A stretch of 34,490 nt of DNA from a virus, in IMG/VR virus record IMGVR_UViG_3300049479_000029, positions 1 to 34,490 of that record; one strand, written 5' to 3'. The notes under the pieces are model-generated. The model was given only the letters and a program-made list of their open reading frames with translations, was not told the DNA's origin and made no database searches. Made by a program: the position numbers and the translations under genes. Below are positions 1 through 8,782 of this stretch, in pieces; the stretch's first letter is position 1; every line of letters begins with the position of its first letter.

Positions 1-488
1 CTGTAGGAGCGATTGCCGCTGGTGAGTCGCAAAGGCAGACAGCATACGCACAGGCTCGACAAGCAGAGTTACAGGCCAAGTCAGATGCGTTGAAATATAA
101 GCAGCAAGGCATTGCCGTTCTTGAAAAGACATTAGCTACCGCTGCCACAATCCGAGCCCGTGCTGCCGCTGGTAGTGTTGATCCGTTCGGTGGGTCGGCT
201 CTTGCATTGACTCAATATGCGTTCGGTAAGGGCGTAGAAGAAAAGATAATGACCGAAGACAATGCACAGATCGCGTTGCTCGGTGGCCAGATCAATGCGT
301 CTGAAATGCGTCGTCAGGGTGATGCCGCTGCTCAAGCCGGATACATCAAGGCGTTTGGCACGCTACTTTCTACTGGCGCAGATATTTATAAGATTGGTGG
401 ACCGCCCGGCCTTGGCTCTTCTTCGCTAAATCTGTCTAGTTCAAACGGTGCGTCAATCATCAAGCGCGGCGCTTATTACGGCAATTAA
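1..488 (+). CDS. Internal virion protein, T7 gp14-like position (5' end cut by window edge)
   Basis: The reading frame is open from base 3 and ends at the TAA before 489. The visible part is Ala/Gln-rich and helical at the N-terminal side, then has a Gly-rich, partly hydrophobic stretch and a Gly/Ser/Asn-rich tail ending GAYYGN. A TTG at 90 could be read as a start, but the open frame continues upstream to the window edge, so the true start is almost surely the ATG at 34458. In podoviruses the small internal virion protein follows tail tubular B and precedes two or three large ejection proteins, which is the order here. Such proteins line the head core and are ejected to form a periplasmic channel. 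The role rests on position and composition rather than on a recognised motif. Confidence 0.7.
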   Translation, partial: VGAIAAGESQRQTAYAQARQAELQAKSDALKYKQQGIAVLEKTLATAATIRARAAAGSVDPFGGSALALTQYAFGKGVEEKIMTEDNAQIALLGGQINASEMRRQGDAAAQAGYIKAFGTLLSTGADIYKIGGPPGLGSSSLNLSSSNGASIIKRGAYYGN

Positions 489-499
489 GGGGTTTTAGA

Positions 500-2836
500 A
501 TGGCCATTATGCCACGTTATACATCGAGCGACATTGCGGTAGCCACACCGCAGGGCCAGTTCCGTGATGTGTCTGCGCCAATGGACCAACTGTCTGCCCA
601 AATGGACCGGATGACGGGATTCTTTATTCAGGAAGCCAAGCAGCAAGCAATTGTTCAGGCTGAAGAATATGCGGCTGACAAGGCTCCGACGATCCAGCAA
701 ATTGAAGAAGCGCGTCGTCTAAACCAACCGATTGCTCCGATTGCAGATAAGACCACAATCTTCGGTCGTGCGGCCAATGAAGCGCAAAGCCGTATCCTTG
801 CCAAGAACGTAGCTGCCGCTGCCGATATGCAGATGGCACAACTTTCTGCCGATGTAGAAAGCGGAAAGGTTAGAGTCAATGATATTGCTAATCAGACAAA
901 TGCGTTGATCAAGGGCTACTCATCTGCACTTGCAGAGGTCGATCCTATGATTGCTCGGTCGCTTGAGGCTGATCTTGCAATATCTGGTAACCGTTTATTC
1001 GTAGCGGCTACAAAGACTGCGGCGGCAAACGCATTTGCTGAACAACAAGAACAAATTACCAATTCTGTAAATGCCTCATTGCCGAAAACAATTACGCAAA
1101 TATATCGCGCTGGCCCTATTAAAATTACCGCTGGTCCGGGGGGGCAAGTCACAGAGATTGGAGTTCAAGATCAAATTCGTGCGGCGATTGACCGCGAACT
1201 GCAAAAGGCTGATGCGCTTCCAGCAAAGAAGCGCAAAGAGATGCGTAAAGACATTCTTAAATTAGCCTCTGACGCTACCGAAAATTATATTGACGCTATT
1301 AAACTGTCTGGCAGCAAGGAAGACAACGTATCTCTTCTTGCTCAAGTTCGCTCTGGCGCGTTCAATCAATCACTCACTGATATGGGTAAATTAAATACTC
1401 ATGCAAACCAACTTGAGACACGCATTGAATCATTCAATAAGGCTGACAAAGATTTAATTACATACAAAAAGAAAACACTTGAGCAAAATTTCGATAATAT
1501 ATCTGCAAGTATCCCACACGGAAATGCAAGAATCTCTGACGTGTCAAACGAAGATGAGATCAGGGAGTTGTATAAAGACGACCCGGCAAAAATGAATCAA
1601 ATGATTGAACGCAGCCGCTCGTTGTTGGCTAATATTGTTCTTGCAGAGAATTGGGACAATTTACCTGAACCTGAACGGCAAGCGCGTATTGCTGCCGCAT
1701 CTAGGAATGTGAATACAGAGCAAGGCGCTAAACTGTATCAAAATCTAGTGGCTCTCCAAGGGTCGCTCGAGAAGCGTCGTGATGAAGACCCCGGTTTGTT
1801 TTCTCAAAGAAATCCAGAAGTTGCCGCTTCATATGCGGCATTGGCAAATGCAATGGCGACAAATCAGCCAGATTCAATAGTGCAGTTGCGTGCAAGTAAT
1901 TATGCTGCGCTTTCAATGCAAATGCAGAAAGATGCTGGCGTAGCACAAGACAAAATATCTATTATGCCAAAAGAGTATATGGATAATCTGCGCCTTGGTT
2001 TCTTTGAATCAGCTAGAACTGGCAGTAATTGGGCTGATATTCTTAATCAAGGTGAGCGGAGATGGGGGCAGTTGTGGCCAACAATCCTTCGTGAAGCAAA
2101 GCTACCAGCAGCTATCAATGCCTTACACAGCATGACAGACCGTGTTGGCCAGCGGCTTCTTTCGGAAGGACTAGTGCCAGAAGTAAATAAGGCGCTTAAA
2201 GAAGCAATATTGCCAACTGAACAAACAGCACTAAGAAACGCTGTATTTGATGTAATGGCTCCATTCTCGCGGTCTATCAATAACCCATCTATCAAAAATG
2301 GTGCTATGATCAGAGATAGTGTATCGGAAGCTGTAACAACTCTTGCTATGCAATATATGGTTAAAGAGCAGCTTCCGGCGGAAACGGCAGCAGAAAAAGC
2401 GCATCAAGCGGTTATTGGTGATGCTTATGACTTTGGTGATGGATTCAGAGTCCCTAAAAATACCCGTGTTCCGGTAGGAATTGTTCAGTCAGGCGCAAAC
2501 CAAATTAAAGAAACCATCGCCTTATGGAGCGATGAAATTCAACCACCTATCTCACTCAGAAACGCAGAGACAAATTTAAAGCCAAATGAAATTAAGGCGC
2601 TTTATATAGATCATTTACGTAACTATGGGTATTGGACAAATACACCGGATGACAGTATTGGCCTTGAACTCAAAGACGGCAATGGCAATCCTGTATATCG
2701 CACGAATAATCAAAAGTTTGTTGTAAGGTATAACAAGTTCCAAGGATTTAGCCGTCAGGATACTTCCTATATTGGGACAAGAATAAGCCGCGCTCAGCCT
2801 AAATCAGTTAAACCTGATTTGTTCGGCGAGGAATAA
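500..2836 (+). CDS. Large internal virion protein (T7 gp15-like position)
   Basis: This 778-residue soluble protein is rich in Gln, Ala and charged helix-forming residues and has no signal peptide or clear membrane span. The start at 500 follows an AAGGGG ribosome site, 11 bases after the previous gene. Length, helical character and place between the small internal protein and two further large proteins match the gp15 class, which forms part of the internal core and the DNA-ejection conduit. No catalytic motif was recognised. The DNA is visibly more AT-rich with A/T-ending codons than the capsid gene, a feature shared with the next two genes. The assignment is by synteny. Confidence 0.65.
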   Translation: MAIMPRYTSSDIAVATPQGQFRDVSAPMDQLSAQMDRMTGFFIQEAKQQAIVQAEEYAADKAPTIQQIEEARRLNQPIAPIADKTTIFGRAANEAQSRILAKNVAAAADMQMAQLSADVESGKVRVNDIANQTNALIKGYSSALAEVDPMIARSLEADLAISGNRLFVAATKTAAANAFAEQQEQITNSVNASLPKTITQIYRAGPIKITAGPGGQVTEIGVQDQIRAAIDRELQKADALPAKKRKEMRKDILKLASDATENYIDAIKLSGSKEDNVSLLAQVRSGAFNQSLTDMGKLNTHANQLETRIESFNKADKDLITYKKKTLEQNFDNISASIPHGNARISDVSNEDEIRELYKDDPAKMNQMIERSRSLLANIVLAENWDNLPEPERQARIAAASRNVNTEQGAKLYQNLVALQGSLEKRRDEDPGLFSQRNPEVAASYAALANAMATNQPDSIVQLRASNYAALSMQMQKDAGVAQDKISIMPKEYMDNLRLGFFESARTGSNWADILNQGERRWGQLWPTILREAKLPAAINALHSMTDRVGQRLLSEGLVPEVNKALKEAILPTEQTALRNAVFDVMAPFSRSINNPSIKNGAMIRDSVSEAVTTLAMQYMVKEQLPAETAAEKAHQAVIGDAYDFGDGFRVPKNTRVPVGIVQSGANQIKETIALWSDEIQPPISLRNAETNLKPNEIKALYIDHLRNYGYWTNTPDDSIGLELKDGNGNPVYRTNNQKFVVRYNKFQGFSRQDTSYIGTRISRAQPKSVKPDLFGEE

Positions 2837-2838
2837 GA

Positions 2839-4602
2839 ATGACAATCTATACAGTCCATAGTGAAGATAAGTCTTTCTTGGAGGAGTTGCCAGTTAGCTT
2901 TGGCACGGCTGCTTTAGCGCAAGCTGAAGAGCGGTTTAAAGAAAGCGCACCCGCCAGACTATACCGGACACTTACTTCTGAGTTTCAGGTTGGACCTGTC
3001 GCAGAAGGCGAGTCGCCATTTATTACCCAAAATGAAGCACTAGAGATTGCCAAGCAGTTTAATGTTGAGGTTGAAGTCCCGACATATGGCATAACCCGGC
3101 CTCAGTTGGACTCGATTATTGAGCGTAAGAAAGATCAAGCCAGATTAAATATGATTGCCTCTATGGGGCCGCAGGATGCCATCTCTCAACTTGGTTACTT
3201 TACAACCAGACTTGGTGTAGATTTTGCTGACCCATTTAATATTATGGCTGCGTTTATTCCGATATATGGTGAAGCAAGATATACGGCTTTGCTTGCCAAT
3301 GCAGCCAAGCCGTTTTCAAAAGCTGTGGTTCGGGCAAAAGTCGGCATTACAGAGGGCGGTATTGGCAACGCCCTGCTTGAACCATTAAATTACGGCTTAG
3401 CTCAGGTAGAGCAAGATGATTACACAATTACAGATTCACTGGAAAATATTGTCTTCGGCTCAATAGTCGGGGGCGGCCTACATATGGGCGTAGGCGCATT
3501 GGGCGATGCCTTTCTAAAAAAAGGCTCAATCAATGTTGCGGAACCGATTGATGCTAATGGCATATTAGTTAATAGCCTTGACCCAAAAGTTAGAAACTCG
3601 GCTATTCATGCCGCTATTAATCAATCATTCAATGGTTATATACCGGACGTTGAGCATCTACTTAGCTTCGATCCTAACTACAAATCGTTAAAAGGACGTT
3701 TGCTTGATACGACAACTAAGATTGATCCATTTAAGCCACAAAAGGTTTTTACTGATTTCCCAAGAAACGTCACGGTTTCTGAAGTCAACGCAAAACTAGC
3801 ATCTCAACAGTTCTTTACTGAATTGCCGTCTGTTATGCCGCCTCAGACGCTTGCTTCTGGCGAGGCAATTAAAGGTGAGATCACAGTATTCTCTAGCATT
3901 GATGAAGCAACCAAACTTCAAGACAAGATATTCCGTCGCACTGGTGACCAGTTAGCTATCAGCCGGACACCTGACGGTAATTATACCTTGCTTCGCCAGT
4001 TTAATGATAAGCCGTTACGCTCGGAAACCGGAGAGATTTTAGCATTTAAAACAGAGCGTCAGGCGATAAAGGCTACCGAGGCTGTAACAAATCTTAAGGG
4101 CCGCAATCTTACGCCAGTTCCGTTTATCAGTGACGGTAAAAGAGTATTTACGCTTGTAGAAAATGCCAGCCCTGATTTTGTCGCATCAGCAAAGTCACGA
4201 CCTGATCTAGTTCAATTTGGCGTTGATAAGAAGACAACTAAAGAATTTATTCCGCCAGCGGAGTCAACCGATGTCCAGATGGCTAATGTTCAACAAGCCG
4301 CAAGAAAACAGGTTGCATTACAATACTATCGCCTAGCCAATCCTGAATACTCGGCTCAGGTTGATGAGATTGTTAAGGTTGTTAGGCAAATGGCAGATAA
4401 GCCAGCCGATTTTGTTACTGCTAAGAATGAGTCAGATGAGCTTGCTGTCTCTGTTATGGAGTTAGGCAAGCTGCGGAACATTGAAATGGATGAAGTTGAG
4501 CGCCTTGCTTTAGAAGCAGCCGATAAAGAAATCGCTGAAATGGATAACTTTGCTAAAGCCATTGATACGGCATTTAACTGCACGATTAAGAGGGACGTAT
4601 AA
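2839..4602 (+). CDS. Putative internal virion protein
   Basis: A 587-residue protein of unknown fold. Its ATG lies 3 bases after the preceding stop, with GAGGAA embedded in the end of that gene, so translation is probably coupled. It ends with a TAA whose last A begins the next ATG (TAATG). Residues around 110-150 and 195-225 contain Gly/Ala-rich hydrophobic patches that could contact membrane, and the C-terminal 100 residues are acidic and helical. I looked for a lytic transglycosylase motif and saw none. As a member of a run of three large late proteins it is probably ejected with the genome. This is inferred from context only. Confidence 0.6.
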   Translation: MTIYTVHSEDKSFLEELPVSFGTAALAQAEERFKESAPARLYRTLTSEFQVGPVAEGESPFITQNEALEIAKQFNVEVEVPTYGITRPQLDSIIERKKDQARLNMIASMGPQDAISQLGYFTTRLGVDFADPFNIMAAFIPIYGEARYTALLANAAKPFSKAVVRAKVGITEGGIGNALLEPLNYGLAQVEQDDYTITDSLENIVFGSIVGGGLHMGVGALGDAFLKKGSINVAEPIDANGILVNSLDPKVRNSAIHAAINQSFNGYIPDVEHLLSFDPNYKSLKGRLLDTTTKIDPFKPQKVFTDFPRNVTVSEVNAKLASQQFFTELPSVMPPQTLASGEAIKGEITVFSSIDEATKLQDKIFRRTGDQLAISRTPDGNYTLLRQFNDKPLRSETGEILAFKTERQAIKATEAVTNLKGRNLTPVPFISDGKRVFTLVENASPDFVASAKSRPDLVQFGVDKKTTKEFIPPAESTDVQMANVQQAARKQVALQYYRLANPEYSAQVDEIVKVVRQMADKPADFVTAKNESDELAVSVMELGKLRNIEMDEVERLALEAADKEIAEMDNFAKAIDTAFNCTIKRDV

Positions 4603-7112
4603 TGGGCTTTGAAAAATGTATCTCAGAGGTATCGGCAGCACTTGGTCGCCAGCTTTCTGACGATGAGGCTATTGATCTATTTGAGAATGTGCAACGTCGC
4701 GTCAAAAAAGCTAAAGAAAAAGGCGGGTCTTTTGATGACGCTGTAAAGCAGTCGAAGAAAGAAATGACAGAAGAAGAAAAGACTGCACGTTTTGTCAAGA
4801 AGCGCGACGTTTATTTAAGCTATAAAGCGCGTATCAATTTGCTTGATTATGTTGACTCAAACTTTGCAGATAACAAGGTTCTTGGCTTACAATCATATAT
4901 GGTTGGCAGCCAGTTAAATAGGACTGCGAGTAAAAGCAGCATTGCGGCTCAAATTGTTTCTGCAAGAGCAGATTATTTGAGCGGCATCACTGGTGACCTG
5001 AAAAAAGGTTCATATGAGAAAATGCTTCTCTCCGGTCAATTTGATCGTGAGATTGGAAAGGCATTATGGGCAATCAATAGACGCGAAGAGTTACCGTATG
5101 AAGGCCCAAAAGAGGCTATGGAAATTGCTCGTATTATTAAAAAATACCAAGATGTAATGGTAAAGGACCAGAACGACGCTGGTGCGAATATTAGCTTATA
5201 TGAAGGTTACATCGTCCGTAACTCACATGATGCTGACAAGATTGCTAGCGCAAAATACGAAACATGGTCTAAAGATATATTAGAAAGACTTGATATTGAT
5301 AGGACATTTGAAGGCCGTGATATTGATGAGACGTTAAAAGGTATCTTTGAAAACCTATCAAACGGAACTCATTATAAAGTTCCAGATAAAATAACTGGGT
5401 TCAAGGGTGGCACGTCTAACATCGGTCGTCGTCTTAGCGAAGAACGGTTCTTCCATTGGAAAAGTGCAGACGATTGGTTTGAATACAACCAGAAGTATGG
5501 TTACGGTAATATCTCACAAGCCATTTTTAAACAGATGGAAATCACTGCCCGTAATGTGGTTATGATGCGTAAACTTGGGCCAAATCCAAAAGACACGCTT
5601 AATAAAGTTGTAGAATATATTAAGGCAAGAAAAGATACGGATGCTAAGACGCAAAAGGAACTTGATAAGGCTATTGGTAAGTATGGCAAGCTGAACCATC
5701 AATTTGATGAAATCAGCGGCGCTACTCAAATGATTCATAATAACTATGCTGCCAAGGTCGGTTATTTAACTAGAGGCTTCAATGCCATCACTCAGTTGGG
5801 TGGCGCTGTAATTGCCTCTCTGACCGACATTGGTGGGATTATGACCCACTTAAAGTATCAAGGATTTGATCTCTTTGATGGCGTTCATACATCTGTATCT
5901 GCATTAGCCAAGGGTCGCAGAGCGGATGAAATACCAGAGGTTTTGTCTTCCAACGGTGTGTTCCATGATTCGATGATTGGCGAGATAGCCAATGTTGGGT
6001 TTGCCGAGGACGGCGCTCCCGGCATGATGGCAAAAATGACTAACTTATTTTTTAAATGGAATGGCCTGACTTGGTGGACAGAATCGTTACGGTCATCAAC
6101 AATACTTGCTATGTCTAATTTGTTTGCACACCGCAAGAATTTAACATTTGACCAGTTAAACGCCGAAAACCAAAGAGTTCTTAAACAATATAATATTGAT
6201 GCCGATAAATGGGATATGGCGCGTCAGACTGCAACAAAAGCGGCGGACGGCAAAGAATATCTTATGCCACATAAGATTGCCGATCTGCCTGATCAGGTCT
6301 TTGCTGACTATCTTACTAAGCAAGGCGTTACCCCGACAGAAAGAACAATTAAAGAATTGAAGCGCGACATTCAGTTGGAGTGGCGCACATTCTTTTCAGA
6401 CAACGCTAGAACTGCCGTTCTCGAACCGGATGCGCTTACCCGTTCAATGATGCAGCGCGGCTATCAGAAAGGCTCATATGAGCGCGAGTTTTTGGATTAT
6501 GTTGGCCAATACAAATCATTTCCTATTGCCTTCATGCAAAAGGTCATCGGGCGTGAAATCTATGGTCGCGGGTCAAACACCGTGGCAGAGGCGATGAAAA
6601 ACAAGAATGGCGAACTCTGGGGTCTAGCAAACGTATTCCTGATTTCGACAATGTTTGGCTATGCCTCAATGAACATGAAGGACATCCTTACTGGCAAGAA
6701 CCCAAGAAACCCAGAAGACGCATTTGGCTATTACAAGCTGGTCTTGGCGGCTATGGCCAGAGGCGGCGGTGCTGGCCTTTACGGAGACTTTCTATTCGGT
6801 GAGATGAAATCCCGCTACGGGGCTGGCCCGCTGGAGAGCTTGCTCGGTCCGACATATGGCAAACTTTCAAGCGTGGCCGACCTGTTTGCCAGAGTGAAAA
6901 ATGGCGACGATGTGGCTGCTTCAGCTTTTAAATTTATGATCAGCAATACTCCCGGCAACAACATCTGGTGGGCCAAGATGCCAATAGATTACGGGATTAC
7001 ATACAGGTTTATGGAGATGAGCAACCCGGGCGCTCTAAGGCGCATGGAAACGCGGATTAAGAAGGAACAAGATCAAACCTTTATTTTCCCGCCATCTCAG
7101 GCTGTTAGGTGA
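4602..7112 (+). CDS. Large internal virion protein (T7 gp16-like position)
   Basis: An 836-residue protein, last of the internal virion cluster. The start ATG shares one base with the preceding stop. The N-terminal 80 residues are highly charged and helical. The middle has a Gly/Ala/Ile-rich segment near residues 390-415 and the C-terminal third has a hydrophobic stretch near 680-700, which could support membrane penetration. T7 gp16 has an N-terminal transglycosylase domain, but no such motif is evident here. The codon bias drifts from AT-rich in the first two thirds to more GC-rich in the last 600 bases, suggesting mosaic origin or different constraint. It probably forms the core and ejection channel. 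Confidence 0.6.
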   Translation: MGFEKCISEVSAALGRQLSDDEAIDLFENVQRRVKKAKEKGGSFDDAVKQSKKEMTEEEKTARFVKKRDVYLSYKARINLLDYVDSNFADNKVLGLQSYMVGSQLNRTASKSSIAAQIVSARADYLSGITGDLKKGSYEKMLLSGQFDREIGKALWAINRREELPYEGPKEAMEIARIIKKYQDVMVKDQNDAGANISLYEGYIVRNSHDADKIASAKYETWSKDILERLDIDRTFEGRDIDETLKGIFENLSNGTHYKVPDKITGFKGGTSNIGRRLSEERFFHWKSADDWFEYNQKYGYGNISQAIFKQMEITARNVVMMRKLGPNPKDTLNKVVEYIKARKDTDAKTQKELDKAIGKYGKLNHQFDEISGATQMIHNNYAAKVGYLTRGFNAITQLGGAVIASLTDIGGIMTHLKYQGFDLFDGVHTSVSALAKGRRADEIPEVLSSNGVFHDSMIGEIANVGFAEDGAPGMMAKMTNLFFKWNGLTWWTESLRSSTILAMSNLFAHRKNLTFDQLNAENQRVLKQYNIDADKWDMARQTATKAADGKEYLMPHKIADLPDQVFADYLTKQGVTPTERTIKELKRDIQLEWRTFFSDNARTAVLEPDALTRSMMQRGYQKGSYEREFLDYVGQYKSFPIAFMQKVIGREIYGRGSNTVAEAMKNKNGELWGLANVFLISTMFGYASMNMKDILTGKNPRNPEDAFGYYKLVLAAMARGGGAGLYGDFLFGEMKSRYGAGPLESLLGPTYGKLSSVADLFARVKNGDDVAASAFKFMISNTPGNNIWWAKMPIDYGITYRFMEMSNPGALRRMETRIKKEQDQTFIFPPSQAVR

Positions 7113-7165
7113 GATTGAGGATTTTTAGAGCGTCGTGTATAAAGGTCTAAATCAGGGGATTTGCT

Positions 7166-8779
7166 ATGGCTGACTATAATATTACCGCAGTAACGAGGCG
7201 TGTAGTTTACACCGGGTCAGCGGGAACCGGACCATATTCCTTTAGCTTCCCCGTCCTGACGCAGTCGGATTTGGCCGTTTATAAAAACGTCACCAAACTG
7301 ACGCTCACGACCGATTACACCGTAACAATCAGCGCGGTAAACGGCACTGGCTCAATTACCCTTGTCAGCGCGGCCACTGGCTCAGACCGCATCACGATCA
7401 TCGGCGCTCGGACGATTGAGCGCACAACCGACTTCGTGACCGCTGGCGACCTGAAGGCATCCTCACTCAACGAGCAACTGGATAGCCAGATCATTATGAT
7501 CCAGCAGCTTGCCGAGGAAAACAAGCGCACTCTGAAGGCTCCTCAATATGACCCGGCGGCTGTCGAAGACGGCGGCACGGTTAACATGGTTCTTCCGGTG
7601 GCGGCCTCCCGCGCTGGCAAGACACTGGCTTTTGACTCATCCGGTAACCCTGTCGTCGGTGAAGACATCGGCAACTGGCGCGGTAATTGGGCGGCTGGCA
7701 CAGCCTATACAGTCCGTGACTTGGTTAAGGACGGATCGAATTCAAACGTCTACCGGGCTAACACGGCTCATACCTCAACTGGCACGACACCGATCTCCAG
7801 TAATGCTGATTCGGCCAAGTGGGACTTGGTGGTTGATGCGGCTGCGGCTGGAGCTTCGGCGGCAGCGGCGGCTGCGAGTGCTGCGGCATCTGCGGCATCG
7901 GCTACGCTTGCTAATGATTGGGCGACAAAGACTTCCGGCCCTGTCGCTGGTGGTGAATACTCGGCCAAGTATCATGCGACGGCTGCGGCTTCTTCAGCTT
8001 CTACGGCCTCTACAGCGGCTACCAATGCCAGCAACGCCCAGACTGCGGCAGAAGCGGCTAGAGACGCTACGCTGGCAGCGTATGATAGTTTCGACGACAG
8101 ATACCTCGGATCTAAATCATCTGACCCGACGCTCGACAATGACGGGAACGCTCTCGTCGCTGGTGCGTTATATTTCAATACAGTCGTCCCAGAGATGCGG
8201 CTCTACACTGGCTCGGCTTGGGTTGCGGCATACGTCAGTGGCGCATCCTATCTCCTGACATCGAACAACCTGAGCGAGTTGACGGCTACGGCAGCAACGG
8301 CTCGGACGAACCTCGGCCTTGGTTCCATTGCGACTCAGGCGGCAAGCAACGTCGCCATCACTGGTGGTTCGGTCAACGGCACAACGGTTGGCGCATCTAC
8401 CCCGTCCACTGGTGCGTTTACCACGCTCTCCTCATCTACAACGATGTCAGCCACTGGCAATGCCTATATGCAGATCGACGCGCTGACAGATGCCTCGACC
8501 ATTGCGGTCGATATGTCAGTCGGTAATAATTTTTCGGTGACACTTGGTGGGAACCGGACGCTCGGTAACCCGACCAATCTTACGGCGGGGCAGTCTGGTG
8601 TGATCTTTATTACTCAGGATGGCACAGGCTCACGGACACTGGCCTATTCATCCTATTGGGACTTCCCGTCTCAGACGGCTCCTACGCTCACGACAACGGC
8701 TAATGCGGTAGATGTGTTGGTTTACACAGTTCGTTCATCGACAAGCATTGCGGCTCAACTTCTGACCAATATTGGGTGA
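7166..8779 (+). CDS. Tail fibre protein with T7 gp17-type N-terminal attachment domain
   Basis: The 537-residue protein starts at an ATG behind AGGGGA. Residues 1-130 have the pattern of the T7 tail fibre N-terminal domain (the Y-x-G-x-G-x-x-x-Y-x-F-x-F-x-V-L motif near 15-32, then beta-strand repeats and an S-L-N-E-Q-L helix), which docks fibres to the tail tube. Residues 225-305 are a strongly Ala/Ser-rich heptad-like segment typical of trimeric fibre shafts. Residues 375-440 carry A-x-A-R-T-N-L-G-L-G and N-x-A-I-T-G-G-S-V-N-G-T-T motifs common in phage fibre shafts. The C-terminus is beta-rich. The next gene, 3 bases downstream, probably provides the receptor-binding part. Confidence 0.85.
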   Translation: MADYNITAVTRRVVYTGSAGTGPYSFSFPVLTQSDLAVYKNVTKLTLTTDYTVTISAVNGTGSITLVSAATGSDRITIIGARTIERTTDFVTAGDLKASSLNEQLDSQIIMIQQLAEENKRTLKAPQYDPAAVEDGGTVNMVLPVAASRAGKTLAFDSSGNPVVGEDIGNWRGNWAAGTAYTVRDLVKDGSNSNVYRANTAHTSTGTTPISSNADSAKWDLVVDAAAAGASAAAAAASAAASAASATLANDWATKTSGPVAGGEYSAKYHATAAASSASTASTAATNASNAQTAAEAARDATLAAYDSFDDRYLGSKSSDPTLDNDGNALVAGALYFNTVVPEMRLYTGSAWVAAYVSGASYLLTSNNLSELTATAATARTNLGLGSIATQAASNVAITGGSVNGTTVGASTPSTGAFTTLSSSTTMSATGNAYMQIDALTDASTIAVDMSVGNNFSVTLGGNRTLGNPTNLTAGQSGVIFITQDGTGSRTLAYSSYWDFPSQTAPTLTTTANAVDVLVYTVRSSTSIAAQLLTNIG

Positions 8780-8782
8780 CAA

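Noticed and set aside
7548-8258. Long plus-strand ORF (236 residues, Arg/Leu-rich) inside the tail fibre gene
   Set aside because: Shadow frame created by the Ala/Ser-rich GC-biased fibre gene. The composition is not protein-like and there is no ribosome site.
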